Assembly: GCF_900250115.1 (NCBI RefSeq)
Contig: NZ_LT984803.1
Coordinates: 1,887,583 to 1,951,582, forward strand
Origin: Cupriavidus taiwanensis
GTDB lineage: Bacteria > Pseudomonadota > Gammaproteobacteria > Burkholderiales > Burkholderiaceae
Reading direction: 5' to 3'
Length of the DNA stretch: 64,000 bases
A program made the position numbers and the translations under genes. Shown here one piece after another: positions 55,670 through 64,000 of the stretch (position 1 is the stretch's first letter; the number at the start of each line of letters is the position of its first letter). The notes beneath the pieces were generated by a model. It made no database searches and had not been told where the DNA came from. It saw only the letters and a list, made by a program, of their open reading frames with translations.

Positions 55670-56494
55670 TCACATCTGCTTGAACAGGTGTGCGTACTGG
55701 CGCGCCACCGGCAGCAGCTCCGGCCGGTCGCGCAGCCGCAGCGACAGCCGGCCCAGCGACTGGTTGACCGCGCTGGCGACGCAGCTGATGTTGACCACGG
55801 TGCCGCGGTGCACCTGCCAGAAGCGCTCGGGATCGAGTTGCTGGGTCAGCTCGCGCAGGCTGGTGCGGATCAGCGCCTCGCCGGCGCCGGAAACCACGTT
55901 GACGTACTTGTCGGTGGCTTCCAGGTAGATCACTTCATCGACCGGGATGATGCGCACCTCCTGCCCCACCAGTGCCTTGATAAAGCGCAGGTACTGGCGC
56001 TGCGGCGCGCCGGCCGCGCCCGGCGCGGCATGCTCGAGCGATTCCAGGCGCGCCAGCAGCTGGCCGAGCCGGTCGGTCTCGGCCACCGCGGCTTCCTCGT
56101 CGCCGTCTTCCGCTTCCGCGGGCGCGGCCAGCCGGTCCTTCAGGCGCTGCACGGTCGCTTCCAGCCGCTCGCGCTGCACCGGCTTGAGCACGTAGTCGAC
56201 CGCGGCGCGCTCGAAGGCCTCCAGCGCAAACTGGTCGTAGGCGGTGACGAACACCACCAGCGGCGGGACATCGAATTCGATCAGTTCGCGCGCCACGTCC
56301 ATGCCGCTCATGCCCGGCATGCGGATATCGAGGAAGGCCACGCGCGGCTGGTGCTCGCGTGCCGCCGCCAGCGCGGCCACGCCGTCGTGGACCACGGACA
56401 CGACCCGGGCCTCGGGCCACAGGGCCGCCAGTTCGGATTCGAGCACGCGGGCGAGCAGCGCTTCGTCGTCGGCAATCAGCAGGGTCGGGGTCAT
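55670..56494 (-). CDS. LytTR-family response regulator
   Basis: 274 residues. An N-terminal receiver has the acidic pair at residues 9-10 and phospho-acceptor D56 (VAFLDIRMP); a linker of about 50 residues rich in Ala/Glu follows, then a LytTR DNA-binding domain (about 170-274, with YLEATDKYVNVV and QVHRGTVVNI). It pairs with the LytS-like kinase gene upstream. Its ATG overlaps a TGA of the -1 frame of the kinase (ATGA), see the kinase entry. Targets are unknown. Confidence 0.92.
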   Translation of the reverse strand: MTPTLLIADDEALLARVLESELAALWPEARVVSVVHDGVAALAAAREHQPRVAFLDIRMPGMSGMDVARELIEFDVPPLVVFVTAYDQFALEAFERAAVDYVLKPVQRERLEATVQRLKDRLAAPAEAEDGDEEAAVAETDRLGQLLARLESLEHAAPGAAGAPQRQYLRFIKALVGQEVRIIPVDEVIYLEATDKYVNVVSGAGEALIRTSLRELTQQLDPERFWQVHRGTVVNISCVASAVNQSLGRLSLRLRDRPELLPVARQYAHLFKQM

Positions 56495-57788
56495 GGGGGC
56501 GTGGGGGCGTTGGCGTTGGCGTTGGCAGCTTGGTGGCGCCGCGGGCGCGCCGGCACGGGCGCAACCTGCGGCGCTTGTTTTTTTTCAGGTGAAGCGACAG
56601 CGCGTGCGCCTCAGAGCCGTGGCATGGCGGGGCGGATACCGGCATGCCGTCCGGCACGGCGGTGACGGTCTGGGTCAAGGTGGGCGCCTCGGCCGGGCGC
56701 TCCAGCGGCAAGGTCAGCCGCACCACCACGCCACGCGGCGTGTTCTCTTCCATCTGCATGGTCGCCGCCGCGCCGAAGATACGCGCCAGGCGCTCGCGCA
56801 CATGGGTGATGCCCAGCCCCGAACCCTTGCCCGAGGCCTGGCCGAAACCGACCCCGGTATCGGCGATCACCACCTGCACCGCGTTGTCGCCGGCCGCGCG
56901 TGCCGACAGCCGGATATGGCCGCCGATCATGCAGGGTTCGATGCCATGCGTGACCGCGTTCTCCACCAGCGGCTGGATCAGCATCGGCGGGATTTCCACC
57001 TTGGCCAGGTCGCGCGGCAGGTCGATGTCATACGACAGTCGCTGGCCGAAGCGCAGGGCCTGGATCTCGAGATAGCTGCGCAGCAGCTCGAACTCCTGCC
57101 GCAGCGTGCATTGCTCGGCGCGGGTGTGCGCCAGCGACATGCGCAGGAAGCCGATCAGCCGCTGCAGCAGCTGCCGCGCCGCCGGCGGATCGGTGGCGAT
57201 CAGGCCGTCGAGGTTGGCCAGCGAGTTGAACAGGAAGTGCGGCTCGATCTGCGCCTGCAGCGCCATCAGCTGCGCGCGCACCAGCTGCTTTTCGGCTTCC
57301 TCGCGCTGCAGCGCGTCCAGCGCCGCCTGCCGCTCCAGCGAGGCCAGCTTCTCGCGCGACCAGTAGAAATAGATCATCGACGCGGCCGCCAGCATGCCTA
57401 CCACCAGACACATGCGCAGCATCCCGCCGGCCTCGTCGGCCGACTTGGGCGGCAGGTCCAGCACCACGCGCGTGGCCCAGCTGCCGAATACCACGCCCGC
57501 GGGCACGGCCGCGGCGGCGAGCAGCAGGAAGGGCCAGCGGCGCGGCCGGTCGTTCCACCAGATCACCACGCGCGGGATGTCGATCAGCACCCAGATCGAC
57601 AGCCCGATCAGCTGGCTGTAGACGAAGTTGTGCCAGAGCGTGCCGCCGGTCTGGAAGCCGTAGTTCAGGCTGATGGCGATCACCGAGTTCATGCACAGCA
57701 CGAACAGCAGGTCGCGCCCGAGGATATTCAGGCGGGACGGGATGGCGGCGGTGCAGGCGTGTGTGAAGCAGCGGTCCATGGCGTTCAT
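55935..57788 (-). CDS. LytS-type sensor histidine kinase, frame disturbed at its 3' end
   Basis: The kinase domain is intact to about residue 365: membrane segments at about 25-145, phospho-accepting H184 in IEPHFLFNSL, the N box VENAVTHGIEP and glycine motif GKGSGLGITHV. After about residue 400 comes AAA AAA AAC (56577-56585), an A8 run fitting the A-AAA-AAC slippery form. In the zero frame no stop occurs until 55935, 560 nt inside the response-regulator gene, which is implausible for a real protein end. A -1 shift at the A8 run ends at the TGA of 56491-56493, overlapping the regulator's ATG. The true end is therefore probably 56491, by frameshifting or because the A-run length is wrong. The start is ATG at 57788; 57779 is also possible. 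Confidence 0.75.
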   Translation of the reverse strand: MNAMDRCFTHACTAAIPSRLNILGRDLLFVLCMNSVIAISLNYGFQTGGTLWHNFVYSQLIGLSIWVLIDIPRVVIWWNDRPRRWPFLLLAAAAVPAGVVFGSWATRVVLDLPPKSADEAGGMLRMCLVVGMLAAASMIYFYWSREKLASLERQAALDALQREEAEKQLVRAQLMALQAQIEPHFLFNSLANLDGLIATDPPAARQLLQRLIGFLRMSLAHTRAEQCTLRQEFELLRSYLEIQALRFGQRLSYDIDLPRDLAKVEIPPMLIQPLVENAVTHGIEPCMIGGHIRLSARAAGDNAVQVVIADTGVGFGQASGKGSGLGITHVRERLARIFGAAATMQMEENTPRGVVVRLTLPLERPAEAPTLTQTVTAVPDGMPVSAPPCHGSEAHALSLHLKKNKRRRLRPCRRARGATKLPTPTPTPPRPHDPDPADCRRRSAARPRARIRTGGPVARGPGRVRGPRRRGRAGGGTRAPAARGLPRYPHAGHERHGRGARTDRIRCPAAGGVRHRLRPVCAGGLRARRGRLRAQAGAARAAGSDRAAPEGPAGRARGSGRRRRGSRGGRDRPARPAAGAPGIARACRAGRGRRAAAPVPALYQGTGGAGGAHHPGR

Positions 57789-57849
57789 GTTAGCGCGGCT
57801 TTCGCCCTGCGCAATACAGCGGGTGATGTAGCGGCGACATGGCGGTGGC

Positions 57850-58251
57850 TCAGCCACCCTGCCCGGTCGCGTCGCCAGACCGCGCGGGTGCCGGCGCCAT
57901 GCTGCGGCCCGACAGCGCGCGCCACCATTGTCCGGACAGCACATAGCGCGGAAACGTGATCCATTGCTCGGCCAGGATGCGACCGGCGATATCGGCCGGC
58001 CCGGCAAACGGCTCCGGCGCATGGGCCTCGAGCCGGTGGCCCCGACCCTGCAGCGCCATCGACATGCCCATGCACACCAGCCCCAGCGCGATCGCCGGCA
58101 CGTTCAGGCGCAGCAGGCCATAGAGGCCCAGCACGGTGCCGGCCATGAACATCGGCACGGCCACGATATGCAGCAGCAGGTTGCGGGGATCCTGGTGGTT
58201 GCGGGCATTGCCGCGCCACTGCCCGTGCAGCAGCGGTTCGTGGTCGCGCAT
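57850..58251 (-). CDS. Mpo1-like (DUF962) membrane protein
   Basis: 133 residues with two to four membrane segments. H in NLLLHIVAVPMF and the GHRLEAHAPEPF segment match the DUF962/Mpo1 family, whose yeast member is a dioxygenase that shortens 2-hydroxy fatty acids. The iron-binding His residues appear conserved (H in LLLHIV, H in RGHRLEAH). Activity in bacteria is not well established. The ATG at 58251 has GGGAGAGAGA upstream. It stands alone between the kinase and cysB. Confidence 0.78.
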   Translation of the reverse strand: MRDHEPLLHGQWRGNARNHQDPRNLLLHIVAVPMFMAGTVLGLYGLLRLNVPAIALGLVCMGMSMALQGRGHRLEAHAPEPFAGPADIAGRILAEQWITFPRYVLSGQWWRALSGRSMAPAPARSGDATGQGG

Positions 58252-58493
58252 GATGGTCTCTCTCCCTTGCCCGGCCCTTGCCGGCCGGCGGCCGCGCGCA
58301 AACTTTGTTGCGCTGCGGTACACGCGGCACTGGCCGGAATGCCAGTGCGGGCACGTGCAGGGAATGTACCGCGCGGCGGGGGTGGAAGAAAGTCCGTTGC
58401 GACGAACGGCGGGCACGGGGTGCGAACGGCACCGGGGGGGTGCGGACGGCGTATCCGCCGCCCCCGCGGGTGCTGGGGGCGCCGCGCGCCGGA

Positions 58494-59438
58494 TCAGGCG
58501 GCCAGGGCCTGGCGGTCCTGCTCGGACAGCGCGCTGCTCACGGTGTCGCGCGACAGGTGCGGTGCGAACATGTTGATGAAGGCGTGCGCATAGCCGCGCA
58601 GGTAGGCGCCGCGGCGCACCGCCACGCTGGTGGTGTTGGGCGCGAACAGGTGGTCTGCCGAGATCCGCACCAAGCCGGAGTCCTTGCGTTGGTCATAGGC
58701 CATCGACGCGATGATGCCGACGCCGAGGTCGAGTTCGGCATAGGTCTTGATCACGTCGGCATCGAGTGCCGTCAGCACGATCTCGGGCTGCAGCCCGGCC
58801 TCGGCAAAGGCGCTGTCGATCTTGCGGCGGCCGGTGAAGCCGGCGTCGTAGGTGATCAGCTGGAAGCCCGCGACGTCTTCGAGCGTCGGTTCCGGCAGGC
58901 GCGTCAGCGGATGGTCGGGCGACACCACCAGCACGTGCTGCCAGCTGTAGGCCTCGAACGAGGTCAGCCCGGCCTCGGTCGCCAGCGCCTCGGTGGCGAT
59001 GCCGATATCGGCCTGCCCGGTCAGCAGCAGCTCGACGATATGCGTGGGCGACGCCTCTTGCAGTGCCAGCGTCACATGCGGGTATTCGCGGCGGAACGCC
59101 TGCACCACCCGCGGCAAGGCGTAGCGCGCCTGGGTGTGGGTGGTGGCGACGGTGAGCCGGCCGGTGTGGCGGCCGGCGTATTCGTCGCCGGCCTGGCGCA
59201 GGTTCTCGGCTTCGAGCAGCAGGCGCTCGACGATGCGCACGATCTCGCGGCCGGGCTCGGTCAGCCCGGTCAGGCGCTTGCCGTAGCGCTCGAAGATCTC
59301 CACCCCCAGTTCCTCCTCCAGCTCGCGGATCTGGCGCGACACGCCGGGTTGCGAGGTATAGAGCGCGTTGGCGACCTCGGTCAGGTTGAACTGGCGGCGC
59401 ACCGCCTCGCGGATCGAACGGAGTTGCTGGAAGTTCAT
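58494..59438 (-). CDS. cysB: Sulfur-assimilation regulator CysB
   Basis: 314 residues (E. coli 324), LysR family. The N-terminus [20 protein letters not shown] and [20 protein letters not shown] is specific to the CysB/Cbl subgroup. It activates sulfate uptake and reduction genes when O- or N-acetylserine is present and sulfide is absent. It is the last gene of the operon cysT-cysW-cysA-cysB, overlapping cysA by 4 nt, so it is co-transcribed with the transporter it controls. Confidence 0.94.
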   Translation of the reverse strand: MNFQQLRSIREAVRRQFNLTEVANALYTSQPGVSRQIRELEEELGVEIFERYGKRLTGLTEPGREIVRIVERLLLEAENLRQAGDEYAGRHTGRLTVATTHTQARYALPRVVQAFRREYPHVTLALQEASPTHIVELLLTGQADIGIATEALATEAGLTSFEAYSWQHVLVVSPDHPLTRLPEPTLEDVAGFQLITYDAGFTGRRKIDSAFAEAGLQPEIVLTALDADVIKTYAELDLGVGIIASMAYDQRKDSGLVRISADHLFAPNTTSVAVRRGAYLRGYAHAFINMFAPHLSRDTVSSALSEQDRQALAA

Positions 59439-60547
59439 CGTGCGGCCTCTTGTTTTTGGGTGGGGGCGGCGCCGTGGGCCTGCGTAAACACGCGCAGCTG
59501 GCGCGGCCGCACGGCGAGCAGCTCGCCTTCGCGAAAGCCCGCGTGGCGGAAGCGCTCGAGCGGCAGCGCCACCTCGATCAGGTCCTGGTTGTCTTCGCGC
59601 TCGAGTTCGAGCTGGGCGACCGGGCCCAGCGTCAGCGCGCGGCGCAGCGTCACGGCAATGCCGTCGGCGCCGGGGGCATAGCGCTCCAGGTCCAGGTCGT
59701 GCGGACGGACATAGGCGACCGCGTCGCCGGCGGTCTCGTGGCCGCTGCCGACCACCGGCAGCACCGCCTCGCCGGTATGCAGCAGGCCGCCGCTCTCCCC
59801 CACTTCGAGCCGGCCGTGGAACAGGTTGACGTTGCCGAGGAAACCGAACACGAACGGCGTCGCCGGATGGTTGTAGACCGCCTCGGGCGAGCCGTACTGC
59901 TCGACGCGGCCGCGGTTCATCAGCACCACCTGGTCGGCCACTTCCAGCGCTTCTTCCTGGTCGTGCGTGACGAACACGCTGGTCACATGCAGCTCGTCGT
60001 GCAGGCGCCGCAGCCAGCGGCGCAGTTCCTTGCGCACCTTGGCGTCGAGCGCGCCGAAGGGTTCGTCGAGCAGCAGCACGCGCGGCTCCACCGCCAGCGC
60101 GCGCGCCAGGGCGATGCGCTGGCGCTGGCCGCCCGACAGCTGCGCCGGGTAGCGCTCGGCGAGCCAGTCGAGCTGCACCAGGTCGAGCAGCGCGCGCACC
60201 TTTTCGCGGATCTGCGCCTCGCTCGGGCGCTCGGCGCGCGGCTTCACGCGCAGGCCGAAGGCCACGTTCTCGAACACGCTCATATGCTTGAACAGCGCGT
60301 AGTGCTGGAACACGAAGCCCACCTGGCGCTGGCGTACGTGCTGGTCCGAGGCATCGCGCCCGGCCAGCACGATCTGGCCCGCATCGGCGCGCTCCAGGCC
60401 GGCGATGATGCGCAGCAGCGTGGTCTTGCCGCAGCCGGATGGCCCCAGCAGCGCGGTCAGCTCGCCCTCGTCGAAATCGAGCGAGACCTTGTCCAGCGCG
60501 ACGAAATCGCCAAAGCGCTTCTCTACGTTCTTGACCTGGATGCTCAT
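59435..60547 (-). CDS. cysA: Sulfate/thiosulfate import ATPase CysA
   Basis: 370 residues. Walker [10 protein letters not shown], signature [15 protein letters not shown] and the Walker [20 protein letters not shown], whose long post-B segment is typical of CysA, are present; a C-terminal TOBE-like regulatory domain follows (about 240-360). It powers CysTW. It overlaps cysW and cysB by 4 nt on either side (ATGA), so all are co-translated. Confidence 0.95.
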   Translation of the reverse strand: MSIQVKNVEKRFGDFVALDKVSLDFDEGELTALLGPSGCGKTTLLRIIAGLERADAGQIVLAGRDASDQHVRQRQVGFVFQHYALFKHMSVFENVAFGLRVKPRAERPSEAQIREKVRALLDLVQLDWLAERYPAQLSGGQRQRIALARALAVEPRVLLLDEPFGALDAKVRKELRRWLRRLHDELHVTSVFVTHDQEEALEVADQVVLMNRGRVEQYGSPEAVYNHPATPFVFGFLGNVNLFHGRLEVGESGGLLHTGEAVLPVVGSGHETAGDAVAYVRPHDLDLERYAPGADGIAVTLRRALTLGPVAQLELEREDNQDLIEVALPLERFRHAGFREGELLAVRPRQLRVFTQAHGAAPTQKQEAAR

Positions 60548-61485
60548 GATGCTTGTCCTTGCACTGATGCCGGCAGGGTTGCCAGCGGCCGCTCCGGCGC
60601 GGCCTCTTCGGTTTCCTTGCGGGCGCGCCACTCCACCAGCGTCTTGATGCCGAGGGTCACCAGCGCCAGCAGGGTCAGCAGCGACGCCACCGCGAACGCG
60701 GCCGCGAAGTTGTACTCGTTGTAGAGGATCTCCACGTGCAGCGGCATGGTGTTGGTCAGCCCGCGGATATGGCCCGACACTACCGACACCGCGCCGAACT
60801 CGCCCATCGCGCGCGCATTGCACAGGATCACGCCGTACAGCAGGCCCCAGCGGATATTGGGCAGCGTGATATGGCGGAAGGTCTGCCAGCCCGACGCGCC
60901 CAGCACGATCGCCGCCTCTTCCTCTTCGCTGCCCTGCGCCTGCATCAGCGGGATCAGCTCGCGCGCGACGAAGGGGAAGGTCACGAAGATGGTGGCCAGC
61001 ACGATGCCCGGCACCGCGAACATGATCTTGATGTCGTGCGCTTCCAGCCATGGGCCGAGCCAGCCCTGCGCGCCGAACAGCAGCACGTAGACCAGGCCGG
61101 AGATCACCGGCGACACCGAGAACGGCAGGTCGATCAGCGTGATCAGCAGGTGCTTGCCGCGGAAATCGAACTTGGCGATGGCCCATGCCGCCGCCACGCC
61201 GAACACCACGTTCAGCGGCACCGCGATCGCCGCCCCCGTCAGCGTGAGCTGGATCGCGGCCAGTGCGTCAGGCTCGACCAGCGCTTCCCAGTAGGTCTGC
61301 ACACCCTTGCGCAAGGCTTCATAGAACACCGACGCCAGCGGCACGAACAGGAACAGCGTCAGGAACAGGACCGCCAACGCGATCAGCGTGTAGCGCACCC
61401 ATGGTGCCTCGCCGGTGGCGTCGAAGCGATGATGGCCGCTGGCGCTGCCGTGGCCGCCGAGGCGTGCCGAAATTGCTCCGGCCAT
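60544..61485 (-). CDS. cysW: Sulfate ABC transporter permease CysW
   Basis: 313 residues with about six membrane segments. The binding-protein-dependent permease motif lies in [45 protein letters not shown] forms the first segment, and [20 protein letters not shown] near the end is CysW-specific. The start is the ATG at 61485 with AAGGAG upstream, 1 nt past the cysT stop. It forms the sulfate channel with CysT. Confidence 0.94.
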   Translation of the reverse strand: MAGAISARLGGHGSASGHHRFDATGEAPWVRYTLIALAVLFLTLFLFVPLASVFYEALRKGVQTYWEALVEPDALAAIQLTLTGAAIAVPLNVVFGVAAAWAIAKFDFRGKHLLITLIDLPFSVSPVISGLVYVLLFGAQGWLGPWLEAHDIKIMFAVPGIVLATIFVTFPFVARELIPLMQAQGSEEEEAAIVLGASGWQTFRHITLPNIRWGLLYGVILCNARAMGEFGAVSVVSGHIRGLTNTMPLHVEILYNEYNFAAAFAVASLLTLLALVTLGIKTLVEWRARKETEEAAPERPLATLPASVQGQAS

Positions 61486-61486
61486 C

Positions 61487-62449
61487 TCAGGACTCCTTGC
61501 CCGTGGCGGGCGCTTTGACGGCCAGCGCGGCGCGCGCACCCGACTGGTGGCGGCGCGTCCAGGCCTGCAGCAGGTTGATCAGCAGCAGCAGCGCGAACGA
61601 GATCACCAGCATCACCACCGCCACCGCGGTGGCGCCGGCGTAGTCGTACTGCTCCAGCTTGGAATAGATCATCAGCGGCGCGATCTCGGACACCATCGGC
61701 ATGTTGCCCGAGATGAACACCACCGAGCCGTACTCGCCGGTGGCGCGCGCGAACGACAGCGCAAACCCGGTCAGCAGCGCCGGCAGGATCGCCGGCAGGA
61801 TCACGCGACGGAAGGTCTGCAGCCGGTTGGCGCCGAGGCTGGCGGCGGCCTCTTCCAGTTCCTGCTCGACATCTTCGAGCACCGGCTGCACCGTGCGCAC
61901 CACGAACGGCAGGCCGATAAAGGTCAGCGCCACCACCACGCCCAGCGGCGTGAACGCGACCTTGATGCCGAGCGGCTCCAGGTAGCGGCCGATCCAGCCG
62001 TTGCCGGCGAACAGCGCGGTCAGCGCGATGCCGGCCACCGCGGTCGGCAGCGCGAACGGCAGGTCGACCAGCGCATCGATCAGGCGCTTGCCGACAAAGC
62101 GGTAGCGCACCAGTACCCATGCCACGATCAGCCCGAACACCGTATTGACGATGGCCGCGATCAGCGACGCGCCGAAGCTCAGCTGCAGCGATGCCACCAC
62201 GCGCGGCGCCGTGATCGAGTTCCAGAACGCGTCCCACGTCATCGTGAAAGTCTTCAGGAACGTGGCGGATAGCGGCACCAGCACGATCAGCGTCAGGTAG
62301 AACAGGGTGAAGCCGAGCGACAGGCCGAAGCCCGGCAGCACGGTGAAGCGCTGCGTGGACGGCCGGCGCGGCGCGGGCGCGGCGCCGGACTCGGGCGCGC
62401 GGGGCGCCGCCGGCGGCGGCGCGTCGGCCAGGGAAATGGATGGAGGCAT
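61487..62449 (-). CDS. cysT: Sulfate ABC transporter permease CysT
   Basis: 320 residues with a Pro/Ala-rich N-terminal tail of about 35 residues and about six membrane segments. [29 protein letters not shown], split around the first loop, and [25 protein letters not shown] match the family. The start is the ATG at 62449; the ribosome-binding site is weak. It heads the operon cysTWA-cysB. No sulfate-binding protein gene (sbp or cysP) lies within the window. Confidence 0.94.
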   Translation of the reverse strand: MPPSISLADAPPPAAPRAPESGAAPAPRRPSTQRFTVLPGFGLSLGFTLFYLTLIVLVPLSATFLKTFTMTWDAFWNSITAPRVVASLQLSFGASLIAAIVNTVFGLIVAWVLVRYRFVGKRLIDALVDLPFALPTAVAGIALTALFAGNGWIGRYLEPLGIKVAFTPLGVVVALTFIGLPFVVRTVQPVLEDVEQELEEAAASLGANRLQTFRRVILPAILPALLTGFALSFARATGEYGSVVFISGNMPMVSEIAPLMIYSKLEQYDYAGATAVAVVMLVISFALLLLINLLQAWTRRHQSGARAALAVKAPATGKES

Positions 62450-62529
62450 GTCGTCTCGTCTGTGAGCGGTGCGCTGCCAGGGCCTGGTGGCCCGGTCCGG
62501 CACGCCATTCTTTATGGCGCCGGCGCATG

Positions 62530-62604
62530 CGCCGGCCTACGAGACAGATTTTGCAGAGCCGTCTTTATAAAAAGAACGAATCTTTATGAATTTTCTTAGA
62601 CGGT
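62530..62604 (-). promoter_or_regulatory. A/T-rich leader of the cysTWA-cysB operon
   Basis: The 155 bp upstream of cysT contain an A/T-rich block at about 62560-62600 with TATAAA and TTTAT motifs in inverted arrangement around AAGAACGAATC. This is a plausible sulfur-regulated promoter with CysB sites; no exact site can be claimed. Confidence 0.45.
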
Positions 62605-63276
62605 TTAGATATAAGGGACCGTCGGCGCGACTTCCACGCCCGCCTCCCAAGGGGTTGATGAAGCACTTGGAGCGCCGATGTCCCCGGCCTGGGCGATCCG
62701 TTGCACCAGCGTATCGAGCAGCGCGAGGCCTTCCGGCCACTCGCCCAATGCAGAGTCGGCGTTGATATGGCCGAGATGGCCCACGTCGACCAGTTCGCTG
62801 CCCCACAGCGTGCCCCACGAGAAGGCGGTGCGCTGCGGCATCCAAGGGTCGTTGCGGCTGGCCGCGAGGATGGTCGGGAACGGCAGCCGGTAGGCGGGCA
62901 GCAAGGCCGCTACGCCGAACTTGTCCGGATCCGCAGGCGCTACCAGCAACGCGCCGGCGATGCCGACCGGGTCCAGCGCCGCCTGGCGCAGCGCCGCCAG
63001 GCAACCAAAGCTGTGCGCCACCAGCACGGCGCCGCGCGCGGCCACGCGCCGGGCCCGCATCACCCCTTCGGAAACGCGCTCGGCCCACAGCGGCAGGCTC
63101 GGGCGCGACCAGTCATGCTGCTCGACCCGCTGCCAGTCCGGAAACTGCTGTTCCCAGCGGCTCTGCCAGTGCCCCGGGCCGCTGCCGTGCAAGCCGGGCA
63201 CCGTCAGCACCTGCAGGTGGCGGGGAATTTCCAGCCGCGTGGCGCGGCCTGACACGGTCCTGTCCGATGGCGTCAT
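62605..63276 (-). CDS. RBBP9/YdeN-family serine hydrolase
   Basis: 223-residue alpha/beta hydrolase. TVPGLHGSGPGHWQSRWEQQ is the family's N-terminal strand-loop. The triad is visible as Ser in VAHSFGC, Asp in ASRNDPWM and His in VGHLGHINAD. The substrate is unknown. It overlaps the upstream EAL-domain gene by 4 nt (ATGA), so the two are probably co-expressed. Confidence 0.88.
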   Translation of the reverse strand: MTPSDRTVSGRATRLEIPRHLQVLTVPGLHGSGPGHWQSRWEQQFPDWQRVEQHDWSRPSLPLWAERVSEGVMRARRVAARGAVLVAHSFGCLAALRQAALDPVGIAGALLVAPADPDKFGVAALLPAYRLPFPTILAASRNDPWMPQRTAFSWGTLWGSELVDVGHLGHINADSALGEWPEGLALLDTLVQRIAQAGDIGAPSASSTPWEAGVEVAPTVPYI

Positions 63277-64000
63277 ACCGGCTCCTCACTCAGTGCATGC
63301 GATCGGGCGGCGTGCGTAGCCGCCCCCTCCAGCGCGCGCAGGCCGGCCGCGCTCACCAGCCCGCCGGCAAAGGCGCCCTGCCCCAGGCCGATGCCGGCGG
63401 CCTGCAGGCGTTCGATGCTCTCGGCGTCCTGCAGGCGCCGCCCGATCAGGGTGACGCCGGCGCTGGCGGCGCTGGCGCGCAGGCCGGACAGCTGGCGGTC
63501 GGTCCAGGTGCGGCGCATGTCCAGCTTGAGCCAGTCTGGCAGCGCATGCGCCATCAGCGCGCCCGCCTCCGCCGGATCCGAGGCCTGCAGGCTCACCGCG
63601 AAGCCATTGCGACGGTAATTTCCCACCACATGCAGCAGCAGCCCGAGATCATCATTGGCGCTGGCCGGCACCTGGATCACGCAGCGCTCCAGCGGCAATC
63701 CCAGCGACTGCAGCGCGCGCCGGAAGGCCGCGCCGTGGTCGTCGGCCACCGCGGCGAGCAGCCGGTTATGCACGTTCAGCACCAGCTTGTGCGCGCCGTC
63801 CGCGGCAAAGTAATTGATGGCATGCAACAGGCGCGAGAGCCGGTCCAGCGACACCAGCGTGTGATCGTCCGCCGCCATCGCGAACAGCTTCCACGCCGCC
63901 AGGCCGACGCCGTCCTCGGCGTAGGTATGGATGGCGCCTTCATGCGCCACCACCTGCCGGTCCGCCAGCGTGACCAGCGGCTCGAACGCGCTGGTCAGCG
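63273..64000 (-). CDS. Degenerate EAL-domain protein, 5' end beyond window
   Basis: The 3' part of a gene that starts right of position 64000; about 240 codons are visible. The fold follows an EAL domain (EPLVTLADRQVVAHEGAIHT, LVLNVHNRLL, WLKLDMRRTW, IGLGQGAFAGG), but the metal and catalytic residues are largely lost: the ExTE site reads VIQVPA, the DDFG site reads QASDPA and the EGVE site reads GRRLQ. It therefore probably does not degrade cyclic-di-GMP and may bind it or act by protein contact. N-terminal domains, if any, are unknown. It overlaps the hydrolase gene by 4 nt. Confidence 0.85.
   Translation of the reverse strand, partial: LTSAFEPLVTLADRQVVAHEGAIHTYAEDGVGLAAWKLFAMAADDHTLVSLDRLSRLLHAINYFAADGAHKLVLNVHNRLLAAVADDHGAAFRRALQSLGLPLERCVIQVPASANDDLGLLLHVVGNYRRNGFAVSLQASDPAEAGALMAHALPDWLKLDMRRTWTDRQLSGLRASAASAGVTLIGRRLQDAESIERLQAAGIGLGQGAFAGGLVSAAGLRALEGAATHAARSHALSEEPV

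Noticed and set aside
55935..56490. Zero-frame extension of the kinase through the regulator gene as a real C-terminal domain
   Set aside because: The extension is Arg/Gly/Pro-rich and simply the other frame of a well-conserved regulator; no fold is visible.
52051..56665. Long plus-strand open frames (52051-54228, 54122-56665)
   Set aside because: Low-complexity Arg/His/Gln-rich translations opposite clear TPP-enzyme, MFS and response-regulator genes; no ribosome-binding site.

Overview
The window is GC-rich bacterial chromosome, densely packed, and looks like a beta-proteobacterium of the genus Cupriavidus. The evidence is a phasin gene next to an acetoacetyl-CoA reductase gene, glyoxylate-shunt genes, a Burkholderiales-type sulfate operon with cysB attached (cysTWA-cysB), two orphan Bug/TctC-type binding proteins, and a gsi-like peptide transporter cluster. 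The phaP/phaB pair resembles what I recall as phaP3/phaB3 of C. necator; this is an inference from memory, not a search. There is one tRNA gene, tRNA-Leu(CAG), and no rRNA or CRISPR array.

Layout. 1-8.1 kb: minus-strand cluster of a peptide ABC importer (gsiABCD-like) with an isoaspartyl peptidase, a DmpA-family peptidase and an RpiR regulator; a palindromic repeat cluster sits between gsiB and gsiC. 8.4-10.3 kb: ABC-F protein YheS. 10.4-11.8 kb: a second copy of the palindromic repeat cluster, split by a 1256-bp IS481-family element with 51-bp inverted repeats and a 6-bp target duplication. 11.8-20.7 kb: housekeeping genes dsbB, radA, alr, lplT, then an overlapping chain tsaB-rimI-udg-DUF1853 and an acyl-CoA-binding protein. 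20.7-25.1 kb: MFS exporter, a DUF1857 protein, a VOC protein, a MazEF-type toxin-antitoxin pair and metQ.

25.1-40.9 kb is more accessory: tRNA-Leu, a Tat-lipoprotein serine hydrolase, a metallo-hydrolase lipoprotein, two enolase-superfamily enzymes (the second a clear L-talarate/galactarate dehydratase with its own LacI-type repressor and two matching operators), a beta-propeller-like lipoprotein with a collagen-like stalk, a LuxR solo, two DUF1801 proteins, Bug binding proteins, a LysR regulator and an SbmA/YddA-type ABC transporter. 41.0-51.0 kb is centred on storage and acetate carbon: ferritin-like protein, UspA, phaB, phaP, malate synthase, a haloacid-dehalogenase-type enzyme, a LysR regulator, a second UspA, the LoiP metalloprotease, a previously overlooked 49-residue membrane peptide and isocitrate lyase. 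51.4-58.3 kb: relic of an alpha/beta hydrolase, GGCT-like protein, RraA, a TPP enzyme, an MFS transporter, and a LytS/LytR-type two-component pair whose kinase frame is interrupted at an A8 run. 58.5-64 kb: cysB-cysA-cysW-cysT, an RBBP9-like hydrolase and a degenerate EAL protein running off the window.

The most unusual items are the kinase/regulator junction (slippery A8, with a -1 shift ending exactly on the regulator's start codon), the collagen-stalked propeller lipoprotein, the IS insertion in a palindromic repeat, and the pairing of two peptidases for non-standard peptide bonds with one importer. I found no convincing wholly new multi-gene defence or biosynthetic system.
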